Assembly: GCA_030644725.1 (NCBI GenBank)
Contig: CP130629.1
Location: 1,233,572 to 1,297,571 of the forward strand
Length of the DNA stretch: 64,000 nucleotides
From: Candidatus Electrothrix communis
GTDB taxonomy: Bacteria; Desulfobacterota; Desulfobulbia; Desulfobulbales; Desulfobulbaceae
Direction: 5' to 3'
Under the pieces are notes generated by a model. The model saw only the letters and a list, made by a program, of their open reading frames with translations, did no database searches and was not told the DNA's origin. Shown here one piece after another: positions 8,255-19,400 of this stretch (within the stretch, counting starts at the first letter, position 1; each line of letters opens with the position of its first letter). The position numbers and the translations under genes were made by a program.

Positions 8255-10231
8255 ATGAAGCCCTTAAACGATACCACTATACTCCGACTGACCTCCCGAC
8301 TGGAACAAGAGGATGATTTTGTCTTTTTAGAAAGCTCCCGGCTGAGCGAGGAAAATCACCGCTCCTTTCTTTTCCGCAAGCCCTCTGCGCATCTCTGCTG
8401 CCGACCCGGCGATTCTGTACCCGACTTTCTTGATCAGGTTGATCAGGCTCGGGCCCAAGGTCAGCATCTTGCCGGCTGGCTGACCTATGAATTCGGTTAT
8501 CTTCTGGAGCCCTGTCTGTGTCGCTTCCTTCCCGAATCTCCGATTGCGGATAAACCCCTGGCCATACTTGGGGTTTACGAGGCCCCGCTCATCTTTGATC
8601 ATAAAACCGGGCTGTTCAACAATGGGACAGGATGGCCCCTCGGGGACCTTGGAGAAAAAAAGAATGCATCCTATTCCTGTACCGATCTGGAAACCACTAT
8701 CACCCGCCAGGAATACATCCGGGCAATTCAAGCTATCCAGGATTATATCCAGGCCGGGGACACCTATCAGGTCAATTTCACCCTCCATTTCGATTTCCGA
8801 TTCCAGGGCTCGGTTGCTGCCCTGTATCGGGCCCTGCGCCGCAATCAATCCGTGGCCTACAGCGCCTGGATTCGCCATCAGGGGCAGGATATACTCAGTT
8901 TTTCACCGGAACTTTTTTTTGCCGCAGATACAAAAAAGGTCCGGGTCAGACCCATGAAGGGCACCATGTCTCGTGGGAGGACAAACGCAGAAGATGAAAC
9001 GCGTCAGCACGAGCTGCGTACTGATCCAAAAAATAAAAGCGAGAACGTCATGATCGTTGACCTGCTCCGTAATGATCTTGGGCGACTCCTTTATGTGGAT
9101 GATCAGGAAAAGCAGAAAAAAATGCAAGGCCAGGTGCAGCCCCGATCACTCTTTGATGTGGAAATCTATGAATCTCTCCTGCAAATGACCTCGACCATTG
9201 ACGGGGTATTGGAGCAACAGGGGCAAGGGACGGCAGGCACCGGTCCGCTTTCTTTCCGACGGCTTATCGAGGCCCTTTTCCCCTGCGGATCAGTGACCGG
9301 TGCCCCGAAAATCCGCACCATGGAAATTATTCGTGAGCTGGAGCAACAGCCCAGAGGGGTCTACTGCGGGGCCATCGGCTATACCGGGCCGGAGCAGAGC
9401 TGCTTCAACGTGCCGATCCGCACCTTGGAATTGGGCAAGGGACAGGGCAGGATGGGAATCGGCTCAGGCATTGTTACGGACTCGGTTGCTGAGGCTGAAT
9501 GGGAGGAATGCCTACTCAAGAGCCATTTTCTTACCAAGAGCAAGGCAGATTTCCAGCTCATCGAAACCCTGCTCTGGCACCCTGAAAACGGTTATTTCCT
9601 CTTGGAATACCATCTGGAGCGATTGCAGGATTCTGCCCGCTATTTTCATTTCTGCCATGATCCCGAGGAAATTCGGGGATGTTTAGATAAGAGAGCGGCG
9701 GAACTGAGCGTGGACGTAAAAAATAAAGAAGGAGCCGGACAATGGCGGGTCCGCCTGCTGCTTCATCGGGACGGTCGCCTAGAGATAAGCTCAGTGCCCT
9801 TACCTGAGCCTGAGTTATCTGATACGGTCTCGGAAAAGCCTGCTGAGGTTATCTTTTCCCAAGAGCAGTTGGATGCAAGCGATCCCCATCGTCTCCATAA
9901 GACAACTCGTCGGGAACTCTATAACCGAGAATTCCAGCGAGCCGTAGAGCAGGGCTGCTACGATATCCTCTTCACCAATACAGCCGGAGAAATCACTGAG
10001 GGCGCGATCACCAATATCTTTCTTCGCCGAAAAAAGAATAAGCCCCTCCTGACCCCGCCGACTGGTTGCGGCCTGCTGGCAGGTACCTATAGGCGGATGC
10101 TCCTAGAACAGGGCAAAGCGATCGAACAGGTACTGCGAATGGAGGATCTCCTCAAGGCAGAAGAGCTGTATGTGGCCAATTCCGTACGCGGGCTTGTGCC
10201 GGTCCGGTTACGACAGGGGCAGGTAGAGTAA
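8255..10231 (+). CDS. pabB: bifunctional aminodeoxychorismate synthase component I / aminodeoxychorismate lyase
   Basis: 658 aa PabB-PabC fusion for p-aminobenzoate (folate) synthesis. Residues about 120-420 are the chorismate-binding domain (YIQAGDTYQVNFTL, RPMKGTMSRG, CGSVTGAPKIRTMEI beginning at residue 344, PIRTLELGKG, GIGSGIVTDS). Residues about 430-655 are a class IV aminotransferase-fold PLP lyase (LIETLLWHPENGYFLLEYHLERL, ITEGAITNIF, GLLAGTYRR), with probable PLP lysine K549 in LHKTTRRE. The first half makes aminodeoxychorismate using ammonia from a PabA glutaminase not in this window. The second releases pyruvate. No good ribosome-binding site precedes the ATG, which is supported by homology. 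Confidence 0.92.
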   Translation: MKPLNDTTILRLTSRLEQEDDFVFLESSRLSEENHRSFLFRKPSAHLCCRPGDSVPDFLDQVDQARAQGQHLAGWLTYEFGYLLEPCLCRFLPESPIADKPLAILGVYEAPLIFDHKTGLFNNGTGWPLGDLGEKKNASYSCTDLETTITRQEYIRAIQAIQDYIQAGDTYQVNFTLHFDFRFQGSVAALYRALRRNQSVAYSAWIRHQGQDILSFSPELFFAADTKKVRVRPMKGTMSRGRTNAEDETRQHELRTDPKNKSENVMIVDLLRNDLGRLLYVDDQEKQKKMQGQVQPRSLFDVEIYESLLQMTSTIDGVLEQQGQGTAGTGPLSFRRLIEALFPCGSVTGAPKIRTMEIIRELEQQPRGVYCGAIGYTGPEQSCFNVPIRTLELGKGQGRMGIGSGIVTDSVAEAEWEECLLKSHFLTKSKADFQLIETLLWHPENGYFLLEYHLERLQDSARYFHFCHDPEEIRGCLDKRAAELSVDVKNKEGAGQWRVRLLLHRDGRLEISSVPLPEPELSDTVSEKPAEVIFSQEQLDASDPHRLHKTTRRELYNREFQRAVEQGCYDILFTNTAGEITEGAITNIFLRRKKNKPLLTPPTGCGLLAGTYRRMLLEQGKAIEQVLRMEDLLKAEELYVANSVRGLVPVRLRQGQVE

Positions 10232-10389
10232 AACCTGTCCTACAACGGGCTTCATCAGCCTTTTTACTGGCAATCCACCGCCTCAACGTTTACTATTTGG
10301 GAATTACCGTCTGATCCCATTATCCTGCTCACCGAAAAGCAGGAAAAATCAGGTGCCATCTTGAACTCGCATCGCAGCAGAAGACCTCT

Positions 10390-11844
10390 ATGAACGAACA
10401 ACCTGATCCGTCCTGGAAGCCTGAAGAACAGCGAGGGGTACAACCCTTTGCCCTGGTAAAATACTTCTCTTTCACTTCGCTCTCTGTCATCCTGGTGGCC
10501 TCCTTTGTTTTAACCTGGAGTTTTTCCAATAATGCCCGAGACACCATGCTGGATCGAAGTGAGAGCTATTCCCGCATGTTTGCTGAGAACCTGAATCGTC
10601 AGGTTTTTCATAGCTTTGTCATTCCTACGGTTATCCGCTTCGGACGTATTGCGCTTTCTGATGATACCCAGTTTGAGCTGCTGGATCAGATGGTGCATAA
10701 TATCACCCGAGGCATGAACATCGAAGCGGTCACCATCTTTGACTCCCGGGAGAATATCGTCTCCTACTCCACAGATGCAGCCTTGGTGGGCAAAAAGAAT
10801 ATCGGCGGCCTTGAATACAAGAAGGCCCTGGCTGGAGAAAGCACCTCCGTGCTGATCTCCAACGGGTCCATGCTCAATCTGTTGCCCGGCGCTTCCCCGA
10901 TGTTCTGTACCCTCAAAACCTATGTCCCTTTTCGCCAGGAGCGACGGGTCGGTGATCGTTCCGGAGAGATTATGGGTGTCATTCTGGTGGTCAAAGATTT
11001 ATCAGAGGACCTGGCAGCGGTTGTCTCCTTGCAGCTCAGGGTCATGTTGCTTTCCCTGACTGTTATGGGTATCCTATTTGCCGTCCTCAGTGCCATCGTG
11101 ATTCGGGCTAACCGAATTATGGAGGCTCGTGCTGAGGAGCGACGAGAACTGGAGCAGCAGTTACATGAGGCCCAACGGCTGGCCGTGCTAGGCAGCATGG
11201 TCGCCTCTGTTTCCCATGAGATCAAGAATCCCTTGGGCATTGTCCGCTCCACAGCGGAAATCCTTGGCAAACGGCTCGCCAAACTGGCACCGGGTAACGA
11301 GCATCTCGCCAAGATTATTGTTGATGAAATTACCCGGCTGGACGGTATTGTCCGAGAATTTCTCGACTTTGCCCGGCCCAAAACCCCGACCAAGACTTCC
11401 GGCTCCTTCAATCGCCTTGTGAAACGGTTGTCCCTGTTTATGAACGTTGAGTTCAGCGATAAGCATATTGAACTGATTGACGACCTGGATCCTGAGCTGC
11501 CTGAATGCGCTATGGACGAGGATCAGTTCTATCAGGTGCTGCTCAATATCGTTTTTAACGCCATCCATGCCATGCCTGAGGGCGGTAAATTAACGGTTCG
11601 CACCTTTACAGGGCCTGAAGGGCTCTCGCTGGCGATCACGGATACCGGATCCGGTATGCCGCCGGAAAAACTGGAGCAGATTTTTATTCCCTTCTTTACC
11701 GATAAAAATCGAGGTACCGGCCTGGGACTGGCTATCACCAAGAATATTGTGGAGCAGCATGGGGGTGAGATCGCGGTTGAGAGTGAGGAAGGGGTTGGGA
11801 CTACTTTTACTGTGACGTTGCCTGGGGAGAGTGATAATGCGTGA
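10390..11844 (+). CDS. membrane sensor histidine kinase (orphan)
   Basis: 484 aa. One membrane segment near residues 20-40 and another near 205-230 bracket a periplasmic sensor region of about 165 residues (contains FDSRENIVSYSTDAALVGKK, suggestive of a PAS/Cache-like fold). A coiled linker leads to the HisKA motif SVSHEIKNPLGIVRSTAEIL with phosphoacceptor His276, then HATPase motifs NIVFNAIHAMP (N box), DTGSGMP (G1) and GTGLGLAITKNIV (G2). It resembles ZraS/AtoS-type kinases that partner sigma-54 regulators. No response regulator is adjacent, so its partner is elsewhere. The stop codon lies in a short 10-bp repeat. Confidence 0.88.
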   Translation: MNEQPDPSWKPEEQRGVQPFALVKYFSFTSLSVILVASFVLTWSFSNNARDTMLDRSESYSRMFAENLNRQVFHSFVIPTVIRFGRIALSDDTQFELLDQMVHNITRGMNIEAVTIFDSRENIVSYSTDAALVGKKNIGGLEYKKALAGESTSVLISNGSMLNLLPGASPMFCTLKTYVPFRQERRVGDRSGEIMGVILVVKDLSEDLAAVVSLQLRVMLLSLTVMGILFAVLSAIVIRANRIMEARAEERRELEQQLHEAQRLAVLGSMVASVSHEIKNPLGIVRSTAEILGKRLAKLAPGNEHLAKIIVDEITRLDGIVREFLDFARPKTPTKTSGSFNRLVKRLSLFMNVEFSDKHIELIDDLDPELPECAMDEDQFYQVLLNIVFNAIHAMPEGGKLTVRTFTGPEGLSLAITDTGSGMPPEKLEQIFIPFFTDKNRGTGLGLAITKNIVEQHGGEIAVESEEGVGTTFTVTLPGESDNA

Positions 11845-11857
11845 TAATGCGTGATAA
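11831..11857 (+). repeat. 10-bp tandem repeat across kinase stop codon
   Basis: GTGATAATGC occurs twice in tandem followed by a partial third unit. It contains the kinase TGA stop and a possible GTG start for the next gene. Copy-number change would alter the tail of the kinase or the spacing to the ATPase gene. Confidence 0.6.
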
Positions 11858-11895
11858 ACAGTCTCATGGGGTATAAAAAAACTTATTATGTGCCG

Positions 11896-13135
11896 ATGGA
11901 TTTCCAGATGCTAGCGTTTATACGCATTCAAGGTTTCAAAACATTACTTGATGCCAGTTTCCCCTTAACAGCCCTGAATATATTTACCGGGTTGAACGGG
12001 ATGGGCAAGTCCACCCTGATTCAGGCTTTGCTCTTATTGAGGCAGTCCTATGAGCGCAATACCCTGTTTGACAAGGGACTGCTCTTGAAGGGAGAGTATG
12101 TCTCCCTTGGAACGGGACTTGATGTCACTGCAAAAAAAATAGACTCTCTGAGATTTATTTTAACGTGGTCAGAGCAAAAACCATTACACCTTTGTTTTAA
12201 GTATGCTCCCCAATCAGATCTTCAGCCGCTGGAGGAGTCTATTTCCCTTGGAGAATATCGTTCGCCGGAAACAATAAGTTTGTTTAATAAAAAATTCCAA
12301 TATCTCTCCGCTGACCGAGTAAGCCCTGAACCCTCCTATGAGGCATCCCGTTACTCGATATATGATCTTAATTCATTAGGAAATCATGGAGAATACACGG
12401 CTCATTTTATCGCGGAGAACGGACAAGAATCTCTTACAGTACCTGCCTTGCGACATCCAGGCATCCCGTTACTCGATATATGATCTTAATTCATTAGGAA
12501 ATCATGGAGAATACACGGCTCATTTTATCGCGGAGAACGGACAAGAATCTCTTACAGTACCTGCCTTGCGACATCCCAATGCGATTTCTTCAACGTTATT
12601 GGAAAATCTTGACTGCTGGATGGCGGAAATATCCCCTGGTCTACGTATACATGCAAGCATGCAGCCTACCACGAATTCGGTATCTCTTGGTTATGCCTTC
12701 GACCAAGGCAAAGAAACCACCGCTGATTTCAAACCGCAGAATGTCGGGTTCGGTATAACCTATGTATTACCCGTTATTACGGCCATTCTCCGCGCACAAC
12801 CGGAAGACATGCTGATTATCGAAAACCCGGAATCGCATCTCCACCCTGCCGGACAAGCTTTGGTGGGAAAATTATGTGCAATCGCAGCAAAAAGCGGAGT
12901 GCAGCTGTTTATTGAAACCCACTCAGATCATTTCCTCAACGGGGTACGGGTTGCAGTAAAAGACAAGATCGTTGAACCGGAAGACGTGAAGTTCTTTTTC
13001 CTTGAGCGAGACAAAGGATCTGCCGCCCATGCCTCGACGGTTATTTCACCGGAGATTGATAGCAACGGACGAATGAGCTGCTGGCCCGATGGTTTTTTTG
13101 ATGAATGGGATCGTCAGCTGGAGAAGCTGTTGTGA
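11896..13135 (+). pseudogene. AAA ATPase, DUF3696/OLD-like, frame broken by a tandem duplication
   Basis: Two overlapping frames (to 12483 and from about 12386) encode the halves of one ATPase. Residues at the start carry FTGLNGMGKSTLIQALLLL (Walker A). The second half has DMLIIENPESHLHP (Walker B with signature), LFIETHSDHFLNG (switch His) and GRMSCWPDGFFDEWD, the DUF3696 tail. The break is caused by a perfect 118-bp tandem repeat at 12341-12576. Removing one copy restores one frame of roughly 370-390 codons depending on the start. Candidate starts are GTG 11851, ATG 11866, 11896 and 11908. 11896 is a compromise because homologous sequence begins at LAFIRIQGF. The gene overlaps the partner gene by 4 bases (GTGA), a sign of translational coupling. 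Such ATPases occur in defence and toxin modules. Confidence 0.8.
12341..12576 (+). repeat. 118-bp perfect tandem direct duplication
   Basis: 12341-12458 is repeated base for base at 12459-12576. The length is 118 = 3x39+1, so it shifts the frame by one and introduces a stop a few codons into the second copy (TGA at 12481-12483). Identity is complete, so the duplication is recent, or it is an assembly artefact. Confidence 0.95.
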
Positions 13136-14112
13136 GTCATCCGCTCGTCTTTAATCATCATTCCCTGCCCTTAAATTCGGCTGAAGATATTCACCCGGCA
13201 ATTACCGAGTTTTTAAAACTCTGTTTAAGCACGCAACGAATAGGGTTCACAGTTATTCTGGTAGATGAAACCGTTGACGGAGATTGGTTTCGGCTTAAAC
13301 TGGTGAGGGGGTGTTTCTGGCAGGACTGGTATCAGCAGCATAGCAATGATCCGAAATACCGGGAGAGCATCAGTACCTTTCGCAGCATCAAAACCAGCCA
13401 ACCGTTTTTTACATCTGAAGACAGCGCAAAAGATGTTGAACTGTTTGATGCCTACCTGCCGAATACACGAAAAAACTTATCGGCTCTTAAAGCTGCGGCA
13501 TGGCACGAATCCCCCTTGTTAAGTTTTTCGACCCGCCCGCCTTGGACATCTTCCCCTATCGTAGTTTTTCTTGCAAAAATGTCTGATGACGGCGAAATCG
13601 TTAACTCAACAGACCAATTATGCAACCTGTATTCCGTTGAGCAGTTTAAAAAGGAAAAGCCGGAATTACAGGAAAAGGTGCAAAGGCGAATCCGTTCTGG
13701 AAGAGAGTTGCTTGAGCAATCGCAGGCTCTCTATCCCCGTTTATGTTTTTGCGGCAAATCGCAGGAGCAGCTCAGAGCGTGGCCCTACCCGATAAGTTTG
13801 CTTGAGCAGGTCAAAGACGCCCTGAATATCCTCAATAACTTTGCGGAGGATTGGCGAGAAGGACGTGTTTCCCAATATACTCATGATACCTTGCGCGAGC
13901 TTGGTCTACAAAATGAAGTCAGCGGCGAATCAAAATCAATTAAGCAAGATCCAAAACTGAAAAAAATACGAGAATTTTATCTTCCGACCGGCGAAAAAGC
14001 CTTTTTTGAAAATCACGTCAAGTTCGGCAGAGCAATTAGAATGCATTTCTTTGTCCAACCCGAGAATCATACGTTCTTTATCGGGTACATAGGAAGCCAT
14101 CTCCCTTTGTAA
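13132..14112 (+). CDS. unknown partner protein of the DUF3696 ATPase
   Basis: 326 aa from GTG 13132, chosen because GTGA overlaps the ATPase stop. The frame itself is open from 13105. No signal peptide or membrane helices. I do not recognise the whole protein. It contains a CFCG dyad near residue 207, and the C-terminal region (FFENHVKFGRAIRMHFF, then HTFFIGYIGSHLPL) has the beta-rich ending with IG-x-HL seen in RelE-like and related small toxin or nuclease folds. That resemblance is by eye only. Strict coupling to an OLD-like ATPase suggests the two work together, perhaps as an ATPase-regulated effector against phage or plasmids. This is inference. Confidence 0.6.
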   Translation: MSHPLVFNHHSLPLNSAEDIHPAITEFLKLCLSTQRIGFTVILVDETVDGDWFRLKLVRGCFWQDWYQQHSNDPKYRESISTFRSIKTSQPFFTSEDSAKDVELFDAYLPNTRKNLSALKAAAWHESPLLSFSTRPPWTSSPIVVFLAKMSDDGEIVNSTDQLCNLYSVEQFKKEKPELQEKVQRRIRSGRELLEQSQALYPRLCFCGKSQEQLRAWPYPISLLEQVKDALNILNNFAEDWREGRVSQYTHDTLRELGLQNEVSGESKSIKQDPKLKKIREFYLPTGEKAFFENHVKFGRAIRMHFFVQPENHTFFIGYIGSHLPL

Positions 14113-14443
14113 CAACCGAGTAAGGAATGAGATTTTAATAACTGCCCCATTTGCCTAACCGGGCAACACGCGGTGACTGATGTCGCCAGCAACTCAAAAA
14201 AAACCATCAAGTCGGGGTCGGAAACTCCATTGAGCGAAAAAAGTATTTGAAAAAAAAGAAAAGAAACCTATAGTGTAACTTTTATATACAGTCAAAGCCG
14301 TCCTCTATAAACGCAACTCGCTGTTTTTTTGTTTCGAATATTAAAACAGATAAACAAAAGAGCATATTGCTCGCCCGTTCCGCTGATCGGCAAACGACAT
14401 AACTGCGGCTCTTCGTCGTAAGGTAACCAATAGACAGAACTCT
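14113..14443. other. intergenic region, no gene seen
   Basis: About 330 AT-rich bases before glgB. I see no ORF with a ribosome-binding site, no clear terminator and no convincing promoter. It presumably holds the glgB leader. Confidence 0.5.
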
Positions 14444-16369
14444 ATGAAACCAAATCATTATCAAGGAATCGCTGCCCCTAAAAGCTGGCTTGGAGATCTG
14501 GACAAATACCTGTTCGGTGAAGGCACCCATGAACGCGCCTATGAAAAACTCGGTGCCCACTTGGTCACGTTTAATCAGCAGAAGGGCGTGGTGTTCTCGG
14601 TCTGGGCACCCAATGCCCGGCAGGTCTCCGTCATAGGCGATTTTAATGAATGGAACGATGATGTCTGCCCCATGCAGCCCAGCAACGCGGGTATCTGGAC
14701 GATTTTCATCCCAGGACTGAAAGAGCACACTGTTTATAAATATAGAATTACCACCCAGGAGAACGAGCAGTTCGACAAATCCGACCCCTACGGCTTTGCA
14801 ATGGAGCTTCGCCCCAATACCGGTTCGGTTGTCGCAAATCTCAACGAATATCAATGGCAAGATAAAGATTGGGTCAAGGAGCGTCCGCAACGGCAAACGT
14901 TAGACGGCCCTATTTCCGTCTACGAGGTCCATATCGGCTCCTGGCGCAGGGAACCAGATAAACAATGGGGAAGCCGTTATCTCACCTATCGGGAACTTGC
15001 CGAGACATTGATCCCCTACGTGCTGGAGATGGGCTATACCCATATCGAGCTGCTGCCGATCTCCGAATACCCCTTTGACGGGTCCTGGGGATACCAAGTT
15101 CTGGGTTTTTTCGCCCCGACCAGTCGCTACGGCACCCCGCAGGACTTTATGTATTTCATCGATCAATGCCATCAGCATAATATCGGCGTGATCCTGGACT
15201 GGGTTCCGGCCCATTTTCCCAAAGACGGTGCCGGCCTGAATTATTTTGACGGCACCCATCTCTATGCCCATGAAGACCCCCGCCAAGGCGAGCATCAGGA
15301 CTGGGGCACCATGATCTTTAATTACGGTCGTAATGAGGTTCGTTCCTTCCTGATTTCCAATGCTTTGTTCTGGATTGATAAATATCATATCGACGGACTC
15401 CGGGTTGACGCGGTGGCCTCCATGCTCTATCTGGACTACTCACGAGAAGAGGGAGAATGGCTGCCCAATGAACACGGAGGTCGAGAAAATCTGGCGGCTA
15501 TCAGCTTTCTCCGTAAAACAAACGAGGTGGTCCACGGCATCTACCCAGGTGTGCTGACCATTGCCGAGGAATCCACCTCCTGGCCCATGGTCTCCCGACC
15601 GACCTGGTTAGGTGGTCTTGGTTTCAGCCTGAAATGGAACATGGGTTGGATGCACGACACCCTCAATTATATGGAGCACAATGCGATCCACCGTCGCTTT
15701 CATCATAATGAGATGACCTTTGGCATGCTCTATGCCTTTCAGGAGAACTTCACTCTGCCCATTTCCCATGATGAGGTGGTGCATGGCAAGGGATCGCTGA
15801 TTAACAAGATGTCCGGGGATGAATGGCAGAAATTCGCCAACCTCCGCGCCTATTTTGGTTTTATGTGGGGCTATCCCGGAAAAAAACTGCTTTTCATGGG
15901 CTGTGAATTCGGTCAATGGCAAGAATGGAATCATGACAAAGGGCTTGAATGGGATGCCCTGACAGCAGGAACTCACCAGGGAGTGCAACGGTATGTCTCC
16001 GATCTGAACAAGGTTTACAAACACGAACCTGCTCTACATGAAAACGACTATGAGTGGTCTGGTTTTTCCTGGATTAATGCCAACGACTCGGACAACTCTA
16101 TTTTTTCATTCATCCGCAAGGCGAAAAAAACTGATGACTTTCTTGTTGTAATCTGTAATTTTACTCCGGTAATACGTGAGCAATATCGTATCGGCGTACC
16201 CAAGGGTGGTCAATACCGAGAAATTATCAACAGTGACCTAACCGTTTATCAAGGCAGTGGTGTGAGCAACAACGAACTGCACACGGTCTCCGAGCAATCC
16301 TATGGTATGGATCACTCTCTTATACTTACCTTGCCCCCTCTGGCGACCCTGATTTTAAAACCAGAATAA
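14444..16369 (+). CDS. glgB: 1,4-alpha-glucan branching enzyme
   Basis: 641 aa GH13 glycogen branching enzyme. It makes alpha-1,6 branches in glycogen in the cytoplasm. An N-terminal CBM48 ([20 protein letters not shown], residues about 45-130) is followed by the barrel: [49 protein letters not shown] (nucleophile D322), AEEST (acid E375) and SHDEVVHGK (D443). All three catalytic carboxylates are present. The length is typical of the shorter GlgB class. No other glycogen genes are adjacent, so it is a stand-alone member here. Confidence 0.95.
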   Translation: MKPNHYQGIAAPKSWLGDLDKYLFGEGTHERAYEKLGAHLVTFNQQKGVVFSVWAPNARQVSVIGDFNEWNDDVCPMQPSNAGIWTIFIPGLKEHTVYKYRITTQENEQFDKSDPYGFAMELRPNTGSVVANLNEYQWQDKDWVKERPQRQTLDGPISVYEVHIGSWRREPDKQWGSRYLTYRELAETLIPYVLEMGYTHIELLPISEYPFDGSWGYQVLGFFAPTSRYGTPQDFMYFIDQCHQHNIGVILDWVPAHFPKDGAGLNYFDGTHLYAHEDPRQGEHQDWGTMIFNYGRNEVRSFLISNALFWIDKYHIDGLRVDAVASMLYLDYSREEGEWLPNEHGGRENLAAISFLRKTNEVVHGIYPGVLTIAEESTSWPMVSRPTWLGGLGFSLKWNMGWMHDTLNYMEHNAIHRRFHHNEMTFGMLYAFQENFTLPISHDEVVHGKGSLINKMSGDEWQKFANLRAYFGFMWGYPGKKLLFMGCEFGQWQEWNHDKGLEWDALTAGTHQGVQRYVSDLNKVYKHEPALHENDYEWSGFSWINANDSDNSIFSFIRKAKKTDDFLVVICNFTPVIREQYRIGVPKGGQYREIINSDLTVYQGSGVSNNELHTVSEQSYGMDHSLILTLPPLATLILKPE

Positions 16370-16425
16370 TGCTTTATCAGACATTTTCTTATCTTTAACC
16401 CGTAAACGAACCTATAGGCTCTGAT

Positions 16426-19400
16426 ATGAAACTCATGCAAAAAATAACGCCACGCACAGCGCTTTTCATCTCGATCTGTATCCTGCTCTATATAGCTCTT
16501 GCAAGCTACCATGCTCAGAGCAAGAAAAAATATAAAGAACAGATTGCTGAAACCCAGCGCCAGGAAAAAATAATCGGCTTACAGAGCAAGGAACTGGAAT
16601 ACAAGCAGGAACTGACCGATGCGCAGGCCGAGGACAAGCGTTTACGCACAGAGCTGAGCAGAGCACAGCAAGAGGCTGTATCCGGTGCGGTTGTCCAGGA
16701 AGCTGCGGACAACGTTTCTACACAACAGCTGCAAAAAGCTCAATATCGCATCAATCAGCTTCAGGAGCAGTTGGCCTCTGCCAAGAAAAAGCTGAGCGCT
16801 CAGGCGGATAAAGAAAACAATGCCAGTAGAAAACTCCTGCAAAAATTAAAAGAACGCGAGCAGGAACTGCTGGGCCAGAAAGAGTTGCTCGCCCAGATGC
16901 AGGAAAGACGCCGGGCGGACCTGCAAAAAATAGCACAGCAGGAAAAAGTACAGCAGCAAAAGGCTGAGCAGATCAAAGAAACAGAACAGCTGGTTACTGA
17001 ATTGACAGGCCGACTGGAACAATCCCGAGCCCGCCTCGCTGATGCCACCACCAAGCTTTCCGTGGCCAACAACGCTGTGCAGAAAGCTCGACTCAAAGCA
17101 GAGGCCATGCTCCATTACGGCAAGGAAAAAGACCGGATGCTGGCACCGTCTGAACAGAAAGCAGCCACGTTGGAAGAACAGCTTATCGTCCAACAGGCCC
17201 AGGTTGAGCAACTTACTGTCGAACTGGCAAGCGCCCGCAAAGAAATTGAAAAAGGCAACCAAAATAATCAGCAGTTAGCAGAGCAGGTCACCTCATTAAG
17301 CGCAACAGGGACTGGCCAACAAGAAGAACTTGCAATTCTGAAAGAACAATTGCAAAAATTCGGTCGCGAACAGCGGGAAAAGCAAATCGCCTCTACCAGC
17401 CAGGAAGCGGCATTAACAGAAGCCCAAGCCCAGCTGGAAAAACTGACAGCTGAAAAGGAGCGTCTGACTGGAAAAGTGGACGAGCTCTCCGAGGTCATCG
17501 AAGCGCAGAAAACCCTCAGCCAAGCCGAGCTTGAAAAAGAAAAACTGGCGCTCCATAATAATATTGCCCAACTTACTGCTCAACGGGTAGAAAAAGAAAA
17601 GGAACTGAGGCAGCAAAAAGAGCTGCTTACTGAAGCAGCAGCCAGACTGACTATCCTCCAGGATGCTGAGAAAAGATCCCAGCTGAAGATTGAGGCCCTG
17701 CTGCAGTACGGTAAAGAAAAAGAACGCCTGTTGGCTCCTTCCCAGGAACAGATTACTACTCTGCAAAAACAGCTTGAGGAAAAACAGCAGCAACTCGTAG
17801 CCACCCAGGAAGAACTGGAGGAAAATTCTGCTCATGGCAAAGAGCTGGTTAATCAGGTTGCCAGCCTCACAGAATCAGCCGTTGTTCGAAACAAGGAAGC
17901 TGAAAAATTGCATGGGGAGCTTGCTGAGGCAAAGGCCACCATCGAACAACTGAACAGCGAACTTGCTGAGACCAAAGCTACTTTGGAGACTGCGGAAGCA
18001 ACCCTTGCTGCTACCCAGGAAAAGGAGCAGGGCCTGCAGCAAAGCCTGACTGGCAAGGATGAAGAGCTGACCGTGATCCGAACTGAGATCGAGCGGTTAA
18101 CAGCAGAACTTGTCGAGCAGAAGACCAAGAACGATGAGCTGACACAACAACAGGAGAGCATAGCTGCTGAACTTGAAGCAGCAAAGGCCAAAGAGGCCGA
18201 GATTAGCCAACGGCAGCAGGCGCAGGCTGAGGAATTGGCCGCCGCCGCAACTGTTACAGAGGAAGCAAAGGCTTCTGTTCTTGCTGCTCAGGAAAAGGTC
18301 ACAACCTTGGAAGCACAACTTGCTGAAAAGGAAGCAGCCCAGGCAGCTGTTCAGGAGAAAGCTACTACTCTGGAAGCACAGGTTGCTGACCTCCTTCCCT
18401 TACAGGAACAGCTTCAGGCTGCTCAGGAACAGGTAGCGACCCTGGATGCGGAACTGGCAAACACTGAAGGCTTGCAGGCACAGCTAACAGCCAACCAGGA
18501 AAAAATTACCGCTCTTGAAAGCCAACTTGCCGAGCTCCCCACCACGGTTGAGGAGTTCAACGCAATCCAGGGAAAAGTTGAAAACCTGGAAGCACTGTTG
18601 GCCCAAGCACAAACCCAAGCAGAGCAGCTGACTGCTGAGCAGGAAAAAGCTGCTGCTTTGGAGGCACAGGTTACTGAGCTCCAGCAGGAGGCAGCAAAGA
18701 TCACTGTGGCCCAAGAGAAGCTTGCGAACATGGAAGCAAAGTTGGCTGAAGCAACCACGCAAGCTGAGCAGCTGATCACAGAGCAGCAAAAGACAGTTGC
18801 CTTGGAAGCCAAGCTCACTGAACTTCAGGCAATCGAGCAGCAATCAGCTGCTACAAAAGAAAAAATGGCCGCCTTGACAGAAGAACTGGACAAGGCCAAG
18901 ACCAAAATCGCAGAGCTCACTGCTGCTGGCGAAGAAAAAGAAAAACTGGCTACCGAGCTTGCGACGGCGCAAACACAGCTTGCTGAATTGACTGTGGCTC
19001 AGCAAGCAGCGGGAAGCAAAACCGCTACTCTTGAGGAAGAGCTCAATACTCTGAAGACCAGTTTGACAGAAAAAGAGCAGGCTCTGACCGCCAAGACAGA
19101 AGCACTGACCCAAACCAAGACAGCTTTGGAAGAGCAGACCGCAACAGCAGCGCTAGCAAAAGAGGCGCAGAAAAACGCTGAGCAAGTGACTGCCGAGCTG
19201 GCAACCTCAAAAGAGGAACTCACTGCCTTACAGACACGGGTTAAAGAGCTGGAACAAGAAATAGCGCGTTTAAAAGAACAGCTGAGCCAACAGAGTGCGC
19301 AACAAGCTGTACAACAAGCCGTGCCAGCTGAGATCCCTGGAAATAATGCAGAGCAGCAGGCTGCGGCAGCTGCAACGGCTGCCAGCCAAACTGAGCCGGA

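Noticed and set aside
10390-11844. Two-component system with adjacent response regulator
   Set aside because: No receiver-domain gene occurs within the window near the kinase.
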